This document shows, in pieces, positions 34,252-46,595 of a stretch of 64,000 nt of DNA. Origin of the DNA: Odiellus spinosus (Eukaryota > Arthropoda > Arachnida > Opiliones > Phalangiidae); NCBI GenBank assembly GCA_963920705.1, contig OY987233.1:6438001-6502000 (forward strand), in the 5' to 3' direction. Position 1 is the stretch's first letter, and each line of letters opens with the position of its first letter. The position numbers and the translations under genes were made by a program. Under the pieces are notes generated by a model, which had not been told where the DNA came from, made no database searches, and saw nothing but the letters and a program-made list of their open reading frames with translations.

Positions 34252-34673
34252 AGTAAAGGAAAACGTGGAGCTAAAAATGGAACAGCTTTTGAATTTATTT
34301 TCGGAATCACCATGTCAAAAAACGTAATCGAGAATTATTTCACAATTTTAAGACACGTTTTTGGTGTTTAAATTAATTTCTAAAGTTTGGTAAAATTGAA
34401 ATAAAAGTAAGTGTAAAATTGGGCCAGCCTTCAACAGCGCTTGTAATGTCTTGTCTCAACATTAAGAGAATAGGCCGGCGTTTGACCCCCAAGGTCAAAG
34501 CGCTGCTGAAGGCTAAAATAATATGATTGGCCCGAATTTATATTTACTTTCATTCAAACTTTACCTAACTTAGAAATTAATTTAAACACCAAAAAAGTGG
34601 CAAAAAATTGTTTGAAATTTCTCGAAAATAAATTCAAAAGCTGTTCCATTTTTAGCTTCAAGTTTCCCTTTAA
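34252..34673. mobile_element. Fam2 T2-type MITE
   Basis: AGTAAAGGAAAACGTGGAGC to CAAGTTTCCCTTTAA, 422 bp, with both arms. The centre has ATAGGCCGGCGTTTGACC. Confidence 0.8.
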
Positions 34674-35116
34674 ATTTGAACCAATCTAAATTATTTCAGC
34701 CTTCAAAAGCTACGCTATCGCGATTGAGTTTCTTAAAAACGTCGCTATCCAGACGCCGTCTAAATATATTGAAAATATATATCGTTTGTTTTAATCAACG
34801 ATTACAAGCTAGGCCGATTAACTTAAATACAAACTTAAGCAAACTCTTCAAGATTGGTTTTTGCATAGCCTATAGGTCCCAGGAGATTTTAAACTTTATC
34901 TAAATCTATCAAAAATGGTTTTGGTGGTGCGCGATGGGCCTTGAGGTCGGAGTTGAAGGAACATTAATCATATTTGATCGTTAACAGCTGCACACGGGAC
35001 CACTCTAAACCCAAGATTCAAAAATCCAATCATTATACTATATACACTAACGAACTGTAAAAATCACATTTCATGAATATTTAATAATCTACATTTAAAA
35101 AAGGACTACGTTATTT
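34674..35116. other. nothing recognised
   Basis: The 75-residue frame at 34676 has no recognisable feature. Confidence 0.4.
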
Positions 35117-35224
35117 TGAAGGGAAATTAAGTCCAGCATAGTTGTTGTAGGCTGAAATAATATCATTGGCCCTTTACCTTGCGCTGAAATTCAAAACTAA
35201 CCTTAGCTGGTAGTTTCCCTTTAA
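35117..35224. mobile_element. short T2-like element related to Fam2
   Basis: About 108 bp from GAAGGGAAATTAAGTCC to AGTTTCCCTTTAA. It keeps the Fam2 word AGGCTGAAATAATAT. Its right TTTAAA is also the start of the next Fam1 copy. Confidence 0.55.
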
Positions 35225-35625
35225 AACAAGTGATTTTTTTTATCAATTCGTTATCGTTTAAATAGGCTTAATCCAACAGTAGCAAAAAATTCCAAGGAAA
35301 TATTAAACTAGAAATAAATTTAAAACTTAACCGGAAAATAGGCTTAGCTGGATTCATGGAGATCATGATTTTCTTCGTATTGATGAGTCATTGACCAATG
35401 AGCAAAGGTCCATCGTTAAGGCGAGATATCCATGAGACTTACAATAACATTCCATTGCTCAATGACTCATCAATGCGAAGAAATTCAGGATCTCTATGAA
35501 TCCAGCTAAGCCTATTTTAAATTTATTTCTAGTTGAATAAAAAAAATACTGGTTGATTAGGCCTATTTAAACGATAAGGAATCGATAAAAAAATCACGTG
35601 ATGTTAGGTTGCATTCTCCCTTTAA
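35221..35625. mobile_element. Fam1 MITE joined at TTTAAA to a Fam2-like end
   Basis: The Fam1 left tip is missing; the copy begins TTAAAACAAGTGATTTTTTT right at the neighbour's end. It continues complete to TTGCATTCTCCCTTTAA. Confidence 0.75.
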
Positions 35626-36124
35626 GCATATATATCAAAAAACAGGATCAGAGACAGTTGTTGATCAGTCAGTACGCTATTTAAATGTTAATTTATTTTC
35701 GAACAAACAACCAAAAAAATGTATCTGATAACTGATTCCAATTTTTACGTTTAAATCGTAGCTTATTTCGAGAAAAATTCGAAAGCCTTTGAATCGAGTG
35801 CCTGTCGTTGAAAGGTGGTTTTCAAAAAAAAAAAAAAAAAAAAAAAAAGGAAAAGCTCTTTAAAAAGCAAATACCTCGAATCCCAATTTAAAAGTTTTAA
35901 AACGAATTGCTTTTCAACTTAGAAATTGAACTAAACTTTGAAGGCGTACAGGAATGACTGACGTAAATACATTTTACATAGCATTTAGACTATACTTGGC
36001 TTCGAGACATACTGTAATTTAAAGTTGAATTTATTTTACAGGAGAATTGAGGTCTGCGCTGAGTCAGATAAAATAAAGCTCTCGCGGTCTAGGATTACGT
36101 TGAAAAACGATTTACAATTCTTCT

Positions 36125-36159
<35 letters not shown>

Positions 36160-36496
36160 ATCTTTAGTAGGGTTTTAACAGGATACGAACATTTCGACAT
36201 ATGGAAAAGGCATTTTCTAAACAGAAATCAAACCCTTCTTTATTTAATGAGATTGGTTTTTTTTTTTTTGTTTTTTTTTTTTGTTTTTTTTTTTTTTTTT
36301 CAATAATATCTGTGCCATGAGAACAAATTAATAGTTTTAATTATATAATGACCGCTGAAATTATACACACAAATCAGTCTGCATTGGTTTGTTTCACTTA
36401 ATTATTAATAACCAGTTTAATAAATTTGTTAGGATTATATTACCCTTTCAAAATTGTTTAAAAATAGCTACTTAGCTCCATTTTATTATTAAAGTC
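35626..36496. other. homopolymers and short tandem repeats, no gene
   Basis: A-run of about 28 at 35827-35848, a TTC/CTT run at 36118-36160 and T-runs broken by single Gs at 36256-36300. These produce the Phe-rich frame at 36025-36306. Confidence 0.6.
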
Positions 36497-36986
36497 AGGC
36501 TCCCACCGTTGGATTTTATTTTTAGTTTTATGACATTATTAAAACGGCATATTCAAAATTTAATACATTGGGTTAAGGCGTTCTTAAGAAATTTCAAAAT
36601 GAAAATATCAAAAATATGTAGGTGATTTTTTTCTCGATATATGACGTAGTTTATTTATGAAACGCAATTAATGATAATTTTCATACGAAAGATAGTTTTA
36701 AGTACTTTTGCGAAAAAGACCGCGCGAAAGCGACCTTATATCACTGGTGTCAGAACGCGCGAGAATCAATTGTAGGAAGCGCTATACAATAGCGAAATCA
36801 CGCGACCGTAGTGATGACGTAGTATTGGGGGGAATTTTTAATTTTAAAAATTTCGAAATTGGAGATTGTAAAATATATATTTTTATTGTCGCGGTAATTT
36901 TGTTCTATGACATATGTATATATATTTTGAATCGTTTTTTAACGATCTTTCCGAAAATGCTACTCAATTACTATTTGGAGTTGATG
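36497..36986 (-). repeat. Fam6 dispersed repeat, long copy
   Basis: It runs from GGCTCCCACC through ACCGCGCGAAAGCGACCTTA and GCGAAATCACGCGACCG to ATCCATGACAGCC, about 490 bp. GGCTGTCAT at the far end (and at 9928 in another copy) may be a short inverted end. The 96-residue frame here is not conserved between copies. Confidence 0.7.
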
Positions 36987-37314
36987 AAAAATCCATGACA
37001 GCCTCTTTTTAACCGTGTAATTAATATATCAAATCCGTTATAATCTAAAAACTTACTCAAACTATAAGTCGCTTATAGTCGATTATCTGTAAGCTCTAGA
37101 CTATAAATTCGACACTATGACAAGTTTGTTGACGCTCGGGTGTTAGCGATCCCATGCAGTTCCCATGATTGATCGTCTTACGATACCAATATGACGTCGA
37201 TAATAAGGCTACTGCCAAATAAGCTTGCTTTAAATAAAATATACTTCAAGAAACTCTAGTCGATATCTCAGAAGTAAATAAAACTTTTACGAAGAAATAA
37301 CCCGTAAGATATTG
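36987..37314. other. nothing recognised
   Basis: Spacer between Fam6 and Fam1 copies. Confidence 0.4.
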
Positions 37315-37627
37315 AAATTAGGCTTAGCTAGATTCATGGAGATCCTGAATTTCTTCGCATTGATGGGTCAGCAACCAATCGATTGTTATTGGAAGTATCA
37401 TGGAGATCTCGCCTTAACGAGATAGGCCCCTGCTCATTGGTCGCTGACCAATTAATGCGAAGAAATTCAGGATCTCCATGAATCCAGCTAAGCCTATTTT
37501 CCGGGTAAGTTTTAAATTTATTTCTAAATAAATATTTCTTTGTAAAATTTTTAACTTCCGGATTAGGCCTATTTAAACGATAAGGAATCGATAAAAAATC
37601 ACTTGTTAGGCTGCATTCTACCCTTAA
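37315..37627. mobile_element. Fam1 MITE, left arm lost
   Basis: It starts at the core edge (TTAGGCTTAGCTAGATTC) and has the full right arm to CCCTTAA. Confidence 0.75.
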
Positions 37628-38208
37628 TAAGGAACTACTATAGCTACGGTCACACTAGTATTTCTAATCGGTTTGAAACGGTTAAATAAAATCGATATTC
37701 AAATCGACATGAATCGTTTTAAGCGTCACGTGTTCACGTATTATCTTTGTAAATCGAGTTATCGTAGCTTCATCTATCGGTTATTGAAACCTAATCGGTA
37801 CGAAACTGGTTCCCGAAGCAATTTCGAATCAAATCGATTCGAGAAAAGACGGTTTCCCGTTCACACGACTCTAGCGAAACGTTTTGAAACGGTTTTAATC
37901 GATTTCAAAGCTTATTATGAACGCGGCTTATTTGAAACTTTTCTTTATTTAGGCTAGGTTGTAAATACAGTAGGAAAACCTACAATAGAAGAAAGTTTGC
38001 ATGACTAAATTGATAAGGCGACTAAAGTATTGAAAAACCTTCTCCTGTTATCACCTTCTGGCCATAATTAAAACCTCTTCCGCGCGAGATAGCCGGATGC
38101 TCAAAAAAAATTCTCATTTAGCCTAGTACCGGGCAATAATCAATCTGACGTATACCCCGTTATAAATAAGTCTTCCGAAATATATTAACGGGGTTTTTTG
38201 TTTTTTGT
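37628..38208. other. spacer with CGATT-rich degenerate stretch
   Basis: 37650-37950 is rich in AATCG and GAAACGGTTT words, and two places read TCACAC...CTAG. No clean inverted or tandem structure could be fixed. The 94-residue frame is not a known protein. Confidence 0.4.
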
Positions 38209-38450
38209 TTAAAGGGAGGGTGAAGAGGAAAATCAACTGTTTTTTTATCGTTTCTTCAACTAATTATAAGATCTACCCGCGTACTTAATCATTCGGGAAA
38301 AATATCCCAATGATTTTAAAAATCAAAATGTATCCAGATTTCACTGTTCTTTTAAATTGAAAGCCCTCCAACCAATCGCGTAACGACATGTCTTCCAGCG
38401 AAGTCTTACAAAAAAATGACTTGATTTTCCTCTTCACCCTCCCTTTAAAG
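38209..38450. mobile_element. Fam10 T2-type MITE
   Basis: TTAAAGGGAGGGTGAAGAGG and its complement bound 242 bp with TTAA at both edges; the arms match for about 30 bases. It is the only copy in the window. Confidence 0.85.
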
Positions 38451-39001
38451 AGGGCCAGGCTAAAAATACACATTGAGAAATATATATTATACTAGATTAA
38501 ATACCGAGAAAAGGGTGGTTAGAGATGGGAATCTCTGCTACGCTTGCTTTCGTTGCTATCGAGTAAAAGGGTAAAAATCGATTAAAAGCTTTGCTCTACT
38601 TAACCTTTCGTAAAGATTTATTAAACGTCCGTTCATAAACCTTTTCCTATTGGCCATTTTTTCCCTTCTATGGATGAGGGCTACCATGGAGTGTGAACTT
38701 TACACAGCAAAGACTGTACAATTCCTTCCGCTGTAAAAACTCCACAAAAATCTTTATACTCCATAACATGGTCATCCGATTCAGTGTATGGATCGAATTT
38801 ATACAGGGTGTTGTTGAAAAGTCTGTAAAAAATTCAGGTGCGTTTTCTTTGGGATACTATGAGTGGAAAAGCCTCTTGAACTACGTGCCTAAATCCCACC
38901 GTTTCCGAGTTCTGGCCCCCCATAAGTAACCTTCAAATTACATAAATTGCGAAACTCATACTATGGATTTAACCAATTTGTTTTTCAAAAATTTGGAACA
39001 A
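38451..39001. other. nothing recognised
   Basis: Overlapping short frames only; no splice pair found. Confidence 0.4.
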
Positions 39002-39285
39002 TAGACGAATACGAAATTGAAGAGGAACTTGCAGGGGCAGAGCGCCATTGGGGTACACTCTTTACGCGCCGATCTGTTAAGAGATGTCGCTATCGTAGCT
39101 CTCATTCTCATCCTACTCTGATTGGCTAAGCTATGACGAGAGAGACAAACTAGGCGGTAACCCCTCCCCTCGCGCATCGAGACTCGACGCGTTTCCCATA
39201 GCAACGGGTGTAATACGTGGATATGTACGAGGGCGAGAGATTGAGTGAGGTGCAGGCGCGCCATCTATCGTGATAATTCATCTTT
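39002..39285. repeat. Fam8 dispersed repeat, copy 2
   Basis: From TAGACGAATACGAAATTG to GTGATAATTCATC, closely matching 3404-3663. It carries one short extra stretch near 39215-39230. Confidence 0.75.
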
Positions 39286-39671
39286 GAACTTATTGCGTGT
39301 AGAAATGTGAGTTTGGCGCAAAAATCCCTTGACAAAATAACTTATATTCTCAATATATATTTTTCGGAACATTTTTGAAAACTCTTCATTCCCAAAATAA
39401 AAACTTTAATATTCTTTGAACCGATATATAAATATTTAAATTGAATAACAAGAACAAAAAATAAATAAATAAAATAAAATTTGCATCTAAAACTATAATA
39501 AATTTCACCTCGAGTTGACATTGCGTACAAAGCTACCTAGTTCCTTCATCTCTAAGTCAACAAATGATAGAGGTATCTGGTGTAGTTTAAACATTACTCG
39601 CGCTGCTTACTCCTAGGGGAATATACCGATAGAGAATTTTGTATGAAAACCAACTTTTTTTATAGTCCGGT
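39286..39671. other. nothing recognised
   Basis: AT-rich spacer. Confidence 0.4.
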
Positions 39672-40114
39672 TTAAAGGGAGAATGCAACCTAAAAACAAG
39701 TGATTTTTTTATCGATTCCTTATCGTTTAAATAGGGCTAGAACAATAGTAAAAAATTACAAACCAATATTAAACTAGAAATAAATTTAAAACTTACCCGG
39801 AAAATAGGCTTAGCGGGATTCATTGAGATCCTGAATTTCTTCGCATTGATGGGTCAGTGACCAATCGAATGTTGTTGGAAGTCTCATGGAGATCTCGCCT
39901 TATCGACGGGCCTTTGCTCATTTGTCGAAAACCCTTCAATGCGAAGAAAGTCAGGATCTCCATGAAATCCCGCTAAGCCTATTTTTATGGTAAGTTTTAA
40001 ATGTATTTCTAGTTTAATATTTGTTTCGTAAATTTTGTATTGGTAGGTTAGGCCTATTTAAACAATAAGGAATCGATAAAAAAATCCTTTGTTAGGTTGC
40101 ATTCTCCTTTTTAA
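39672..40114. mobile_element. Fam1 T2-type MITE, full length
   Basis: TTAAAGGGAGAATGCAACCT to TGCATTCTCCTTTTTAA, 443 bp, with complete arms. One of the best copies for deriving a consensus. Confidence 0.85.
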
Positions 40115-40668
40115 CTTACAAACATTTAATCATAAATTAAAATATCTAAAAAAAAATATGAAAAGATTCGATTGCGAGCACTTCCGAAGTATTTCAAACA
40201 AGTTCTTTGATAAATTTTCCCAATTGGATTTCTTGGGGTAATTTCATAGATTGATCTATGTTGTATGGAATCAATTTTTCGGTTCGCTTGTTAATTAAAT
40301 TCGATATATAAAACATTAATTAAAAAAGATTAGATAAATATTAACACCATTTCATTTCGTATAATAACCTTGAAAACGTTTACCCGGTTTAGTCCGGGCT
40401 CTAATTGAAAAGATTATCGACGACACTGGTTGATAACCACCCCAACATTTTATCACAGTTTCTTAATTCAGTCTTAATTGCGAAGCAGAATCCTACCTAC
40501 ATTAAGTGGAACTGACCCAAGGGAGTAAAAACCTCAGGTCAAAGGTCAAAGGTACAGCTTAACATTTCTGTCACTACGTCTAACAATTGTCCTGCAAAAT
40601 CGACGCTAGTTACGTTGGGAAACAAGACGTAGTAGACGATTTTTCGTTTTGGTTTGTACTCCCTATAA
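40115..40668. other. nothing recognised
   Basis: Spacer; the direct repeat AGGTCAAAGGTCAAAGGT near 40537 is the only small feature. It matches a nuclear-receptor DR1-type half-site pair (AGGTCAAAGGTCA), which may be chance. Confidence 0.4.
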
Positions 40669-40780
40669 CAACTAGTGATTTTTATCGATTCATTATCGTT
40701 TAAATAGGCCTAATCCACCAGTAAAAAACTTATAAACAAATATTACAGGGGAATATTAGCTCCAAGTTTCCCTTTTATTA
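40669..40780. mobile_element. Fam1 left-arm piece joined to a Fam2 end
   Basis: CTAGTGATTTTTATCGATTC to ACAAATATTA (Fam1), then TTAGCTCCAAGTTTCCCTTT (Fam2). Confidence 0.65.
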
Positions 40781-41269
40781 CGAACTCCAGATTTAGTTAA
40801 TCATCTTTATCTATTAAGTCATTAAGTTAATAATCCTAGATCAGACTCTTATTACACAACTAAAGCGTCTCCCTTCTCATATCGTTTCCTTTTGATAATA
40901 TTCGGGAATTACATTACTAGTTCGCGAGTCTGGCCGTTGAATTTCTCTTTGAAGTGAAAATTGTAATCGTATACGCTGCCTTAGTATATAGGCGTCAAAG
41001 CCGCTGCGAAAGCTGGAATGGTGATGTTAACGATTTCGGCGGTGTTAAGCCTAACGTAATTATGATGAAAAGATACGAAACCCGCTAACCAAAAAAAAAA
41101 AAAAAAAGTGCTTATCGTGAATAAGGGTCTCTATATAAGGAGCTTTTTTAATAATAGAGCATCCGCCCATCTTAATTATGGCGGCAAATTTATGGAGCAG
41201 CTTGTTATACGATATTTTTAAAGGTCAGGACTCTGAGAGCTCCAATTTTACCATAATTTTGATAATTTA
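40781..41269. other. nothing recognised
   Basis: An A-run of about 18 lies at 41090-41107. No gene. Confidence 0.4.
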
Positions 41270-41419
41270 AGCTCATCGTGGTAATTTGCGATTTTTTAAT
41301 CCCCTTTAAAGTCTACTTAATTTCTTAGCTGACCATAGTATGGTAAAGTCAAAACAAGGTTGTGTGTACAAGGGAACATGATTAAAAGTGGCAAATTTCA
41401 GAGCGAATAGGGCCTTTAA
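41270..41419 (+). mobile_element. Fam11 T2-like MITE, degenerate
   Basis: AATCCCCTTTAAAGTCTACT, CTTAGCTGACCATAG and GGGCCTTTAAG follow the Fam11 order seen at 5560 and 61942. Confidence 0.6.
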
Positions 41420-41452
41420 GGGCAATTTAGTCTTTTAAATTAAAATGAGGCT

Positions 41453-41945
41453 TCCATGGACTTTCCATTAAATCCAAATGGAAATTGAATAGCATTTTCG
41501 GAAATATCGTTAAAAAGCGATTCAAAATATATATACATATGTCATAGAACAAAATTACAGAGACAGTAAAAATATATATTTTATAATCGCCATTTTCTAA
41601 ATTTAAATTAAAATTCCCCGCAAATCTACGTCATCACTATGGTCGCGTGATTTCGCTATTGTATAGCGCTTCCTACAATTGATTCTAGTCGCGATTTGGC
41701 ACCAGTGATAAGGTCGCTTTCGCGCGGTCTTTTTCGTAAAAGTACTTAATCAAGAAAGTCAACTACGTTTCGTATGAAAAGTATCGTTATAATTACGTTC
41801 CAGAAATATACTACGTCATATATCGGGTAAAAAACGATATATTTTTGTCATTTTCATTTTGAAGTTTCTTAAGAACACGTCAACCCAGAGGTATAAAATT
41901 TTGAATATGGTGTTTAATAATATGATAAAACTAAAAAAAAAAAGG
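41453..41945 (+). repeat. Fam6 dispersed repeat, long copy
   Basis: GGCTTCCATGGACTTTCC through CTACGTCATCACTATGGTCG and GGTCGCTTTCGCGCGGTC to AATATGATAAAACTAAAA, about 490 bp, in the opposite orientation to the copy at 36497. Confidence 0.7.
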
Positions 41946-42430
41946 TGATATAATATTTAAATTAGGTTAATCATCATGGTCAATAAGTTTTGTGTAAAGA
42001 AATTTAAAAGTTGTTTCATTTTCAGCTAGTTTTACTTTAAAATATAAAGGCCTTTTTCTACTATATCATATCCTTAGTATTTTTAGGTGTCCTAGAGAGA
42101 TTACCTCTAAGTTGATCTTCAGTCCGAGTTAGTAACGACTGTTTTTCAGTCTATTAACTTTAATATTGTTTAATCTTCCGCCACAGCCTTGAGTTATATA
42201 TGTAACCTTGTCTGAAGAAGTATACATAGTCTAGATTAATGCTTCTCGTTGCTCATGAAGGTAACCTAGCGTGACTCGCCTACTTATCCTTTGGAGGGAG
42301 TGCTTCTCTAGATATAGAACCTATCCACATCAAGAGCCCGCGCGGCCACAAAAAAAATAATCCACAGTTCATCATAAAAGGAAAATTTTCTAGCTTTTCA
42401 AGCGACGGTCACTCTACTCTTTCTGTAATA
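41946..42430. other. nothing firm; decayed Fam2-like end
   Basis: About 42005-42042 (AAGTTGTTTCATTTTCAGCT, TTTTACTTTAAA) resembles a Fam2 right end. The rest is featureless. Confidence 0.4.
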
Positions 42431-42690
42431 AGATATATCACTTTATTACATAAAAGTAAACAACGCCCCGTAGCTTAATACTATCAGCAAAGGTTCAATT
42501 TTACGTCATAGCCCATCACTTAAAAATAGACAAAAAGGTCATCACCCCTGTCTGGCTCGAGTGATTTGGACTCTTCCTCGATATTTTTAGGCGTGCCGCG
42601 CTTCAAACTACGGAATTTCTCCAAAGAGAGGCGCTTCCTCCGTTCACTATTTACACCGACAGCTGCCGCTAGACTGTCTCGAATCAGAAT
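42431..42690 (+). mobile_element. Fam4 MITE joined to Fam1
   Basis: The left end (TATCACTTTATTACATAAAA) and a shortened core reach GAATCAGAATCTGC and then change abruptly into Fam1 left-arm sequence. Confidence 0.7.
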
Positions 42691-42965
42691 CTGCTTATAA
42701 TCCAACAGTAAAAAAAATGTTAAACTAGAAATCAATTTAAAACTTACCAGGAAAATAGGCTTAGCTGGATTCATGGAGATCATGAGTTTCTTCGCATTAA
42801 AGGGTCAACGACCAATGAGAAAAGGCTCGTCGTTAAGACGAGATCTCCATGAGATTTTCAATAGCATTCGATTGGTCGCTGACGCATCAAGGGGAAGAAA
42901 TTCAGGAATTCCATGAATCCAGCTAAGCCTAATTCCGGGTAGTTTAATATTTGTTTGTAAATTTA
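42691..42965. mobile_element. Fam1 MITE, both tips lost
   Basis: ATAATCCAACAGTAAAAAAA through the complete core to TTTAATATTTGTTTGTAAAT. Neither terminal AAAGGG is present. Confidence 0.7.
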
Positions 42966-44480
42966 CGAATATGGAAATACCAACCTAGGCTAAACACTGA
43001 AGCAGTCGGCTACACCCTCTTTAGTTCCTCCAAGTTTTTAACTAACGGCTTAAGTCAGCGTTTTTAATGAATAAATCCGATAAAATGGAGTTAGAAAGTA
43101 CCCCGAGACAAATTGCATCGTTTCTTGGTGCATCTTTGTTACTTTAACTTTGAAGAAAGTGTTATGATAGCGTGCTTGGACGCCTTCCTCTTATCCTTTT
43201 ACTTAAACCCATGATTTGTTACCTTAAAGCGCGTGTGTCCAGTAAAGCGAACACGTCAGGATAAACGGTTTCTCGTTTGGCCAAAAAAGACCCAAAATGC
43301 AATTTAAAAAGAAAAATACCTACAAAACACCAACTCCCTTATACTTTTTCAAGATTCAAATATATTTCCCGTATTTTATTCTGTACGCAGAAAAAATTCT
43401 CGAAAGAACTACAAAGATGAAATAAAAATGTTATCTATGTCCTTTAGAATAGTGGATTTCAAGACCCATAGAGTTGGAAAGTAATTGTTCACTGTGGTGT
43501 TGCCTTAACTCGAGGTAATTGGGACTATATGCCCATTGTTCTGCCTTCAAATCTTATTTGAAAAGAAAAATGCAACATGAAGATTTTTTCGAAATGTCCA
43601 ATTTAATTTAGTTAAACCAGTTCATTAGAAACAAATCTCCAAATATATGTTAGTTTGAAATATGAATATTTACCAATCAAAATCAATAAATACAAACTTC
43701 AAAACTATTTAAATTCAAAGAAATTTAATAGCCATTCGCAGTTAAAACCAAGTTTTAAGCCGATTAAAAGTTCAGGCGCACGCGAGTCAGAGTGTAACCA
43801 TGGAAACGTTTGCGCCAAAAAAACGCGTCTCTATTGTTCCTATTAGTATCGAATTAGGCTTAGCGATGTTTCCAACTTTCCACCACTTTTAACTCGCGAT
43901 AGAGGTATCCTAATGACGTAATTATAATTTCAATCCCTAATTAATATTGTATTTTCATTAATGATTCATAATTAATATTAGTTAATATTTTAAAATCAAA
44001 ATTGGTCTTTTTGAAAAACAAATCCCTAGACCTTTAAAAAATTGTTAAAAAAATGGCAACACTATTACTTCTTCTTTTACTTCTAACTCTACATAAATAT
44101 AATTTGTTTTGATTTTGACAAGTTCCGGCTTGTTCCCAAATTACCAACAAGTATAAAGTAAGAGTAAACCAACTTCCTCACCACCCAGCGCGCAATCTTT
44201 AAAATACGCTTTACTTGCAATATTGCGTCGTTTTATTTGCCAGCCTTTTGACGGCGTAAGAGTGTCGTCCCTATATAGTGTGTCTTAATCAAGGACGTTT
44301 ATTAAACTTGGCAGGTAATTATAGAAATACATCCGCTCGAGCCACAAACGCCAACGAGTTGAAGATTCAACAGCGTTCGTCTCTTCTTTCTAATGCCATC
44401 GCGCATAAGTTTAAAAATGAATTAACTTTGTGATTATATATTTTAGCATGTTATGGAGATCTTAAATCCATTGGTAAATA
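42966..44480. other. spacer with a block shared with 23.2 kb
   Basis: 43788-43864 (AGTGTAACCATGGAAACG, TTGCGCCAAAA, AATTAGGCTTAGC) repeats the order seen at 23198-23290. No exon was recognised in the rest. Confidence 0.45.
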
Positions 44481-44789
44481 TTTTTACAAAAACAATATTA
44501 AACTAGAAATAAATTTAAAACTTTCCCTGAAAATAGGCTTAGCTGAATTCATGGAGATCCTGAATTTCTTCTCATTGATGAATCAGTGATCAAATTAACA
44601 AAGGCCCCTCGTTAAGGCGAGATCTCCATAAGAATTTCAATAGTATTTGATTGGTCGTTAACCCTTCAATGCGAAGAAATTCAGGATATCCATAAATCCA
44701 TCTAAGCCTATTTTGATGGTAAGTTGTAAATTGTTTTACTGGTTGATTAGGCCTATTTAAACATGTTATTAGGTTGCATTCTCCCTTTA
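44481..44789. mobile_element. Fam1 MITE, left tip lost
   Basis: AACAATATTAAACTAGAAAT through the core to GGTTGCATTCTCCCTTTA. The right arm is shortened. Confidence 0.75.
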
Positions 44790-44796
44790 TACAGGC

Positions 44797-44896
44797 CGAT
44801 TTTTTACTTCATTTAAATTCAAACTTAAACCATTCTTTAGAAATTAATTTAAACACGACAAAACTGTCCAATAATGGTTAAAAAACTTCTCAAATA
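44797..44896. mobile_element. Fam2 right-arm fragment
   Basis: TTAGAAATTAATTTAAACAC and the surrounding 100 bases follow the Fam2 right arm, abutting a Fam1 end. Confidence 0.55.
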
Positions 44897-45470
44897 CGTT
44901 TTTGCTTTGGGGATGTTGAATTTTTCGTAAACTTCAAAATACTTGATAGAACAGGGTAGGCGATAGACTTTAGGATGGGGTGGAAAACGAAGGAACATCT
45001 CGCGACTTTTCTACCAGTATAGGAATGCTGCCAAAAAAGATAATAATGGTACGTGTGTTGCCCATTCGACATATCCCAAGTAACGAAGAAATGTTAGGGG
45101 GGAAAGGGAATTACTGGTAGCCTGGTTTGCTGAGCGTTTGAAGTGTTATCTTAATTATAAGTCAAACGGAATGTACCGTTAAATTCTCTGGAAACTACTG
45201 TAAAGGGGGCCTAAGATTCCGAACCTCGTAAACTGTTGAATTTTTCAGACTGAATGCGATGTAGTCCTACATGTAGGGCAACGAAACTCTGCCACGTACC
45301 CTACTTTTAAAGTTCTTAAACAATTAAAGGAACCATAAATTACTAAGAAAATAACCCAAAACGTTTTAGTTTTTAATGTTTTCTTGGTTAAAGTGCCACA
45401 GACGCGGTGAATTTTTAAATTTAAAAGTAGGTTTTAAATTATTAGGATGGTTTTATTAAAAAAGGTGTAC
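44897..45470. other. nothing recognised
   Basis: Spacer; a short minus-strand frame at 44890-45072 has no known domain. Confidence 0.4.
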
Positions 45471-45519
45471 CTAGTTGAGAAGCAAGTCACTCACTTGATT
45501 AAAATGATAAATTGTTTTT

Positions 45520-45960
45520 AAAATGATGGAGTTGTGACTAGAATTAGGAAATCGTGATTAGAATGATGAAAGCGTGATTAGAACGTGATGAAATCGTGAT
45601 TAGAACATGATAAATTTAGAAGTCTCATTTAATCGTGATTAGAACTCTCATTTAGTCGTGATTAGAACTCTCATTTAATCGTGATTTGAACTCTAATTTA
45701 ATGATGATTAGAACTCTCATTTAATCGCGATTAGAAGTCTCATTTAATCGTGATTAGAAGTCTCATTTAATAGTGACTATTATTTTCATTAGTCGTGATT
45801 AGAACTCTAATTTAATCGTGATTAGAACTCTAATTTAATCGTGATTAGAACTCTAATTTAATCGTAATTAGAACGCTCATTTAATCGCGATTATACCTCA
45901 TTTAATAGTGATTAGAATGATTAACTCGCGATAATAATAACTAAATCGCGATAAGTAGTT
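45520..45960. repeat. 23-bp minisatellite
   Basis: CGTGATTAGAACTCTCATTT+AAT repeats about 16 times with frequent substitutions, decaying at both sides. Confidence 0.9.
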
Positions 45961-46595
45961 GATTAAATTGCGAAAATAAAATGAGTAGTCCTCTCTTATC
46001 AATTTATATCCTTTTCAATATCAAAGATTAATATCACTTAATTAGGCCATAAGTAAGATAATTGTCATTAGCCCTTCATTTTGTAATCCTTGAGGGATCT
46101 TCCGTTTTGGGTCGAGAGAAGAGAAATCGGTTCGCTAATATTTGTTCACTTATATTTTAAGACACCCAGATTTAAGTTGAGAAAGCTTAAACACTTCTTT
46201 CCGTTTCTCCCGGGTCCTCCTGCGGATACGTTACGTATTTACTCTATAAGATAAAGATTTGGTTTTTGACGCTTCTGATTCCATTCGCGAGATTTTCTCG
46301 AGAGCTTTTGAATGATTAGGGACAATAAATTACGCCTCAAGGATGCTTACTTACATTTATTTACAAAACAAACATTGACGCCTTTTGTCAAGAGATTTCA
46401 ACGGATAACTTGAAAAGACACTCGAAAGAAAACACGTAATACGTTTAGAAAACTTATTAAAACAACATATTCCGATAACTAATGAGATATAATATCGCAC
46501 GCAGATTTATCGTTAAATTAGATCTAATTTCAAACCAATAGTAAAGTAAGATTGTAACCAATTTTCTCAAAGTCTTAGAAGCATTTTCATGCTAT
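45961..46595. other. nothing recognised
   Basis: AT-rich spacer before a Fam4 element. Confidence 0.4.

Noticed and set aside
37650-37950. Inverted-repeat element suggested by two TCACAC...CTAG words
   Set aside because: The two words are in the same orientation and no complementary end was found.
38810-38840. ACAGGGTGTTGTTGAAAAGT as a transposon end
   Set aside because: No inverted partner or target duplication nearby.
38956-39264. 102-residue minus-strand frame resembling a frame at 3396-3644
   Set aside because: Both lie in Fam8 copies; the reading frame is not kept between them.
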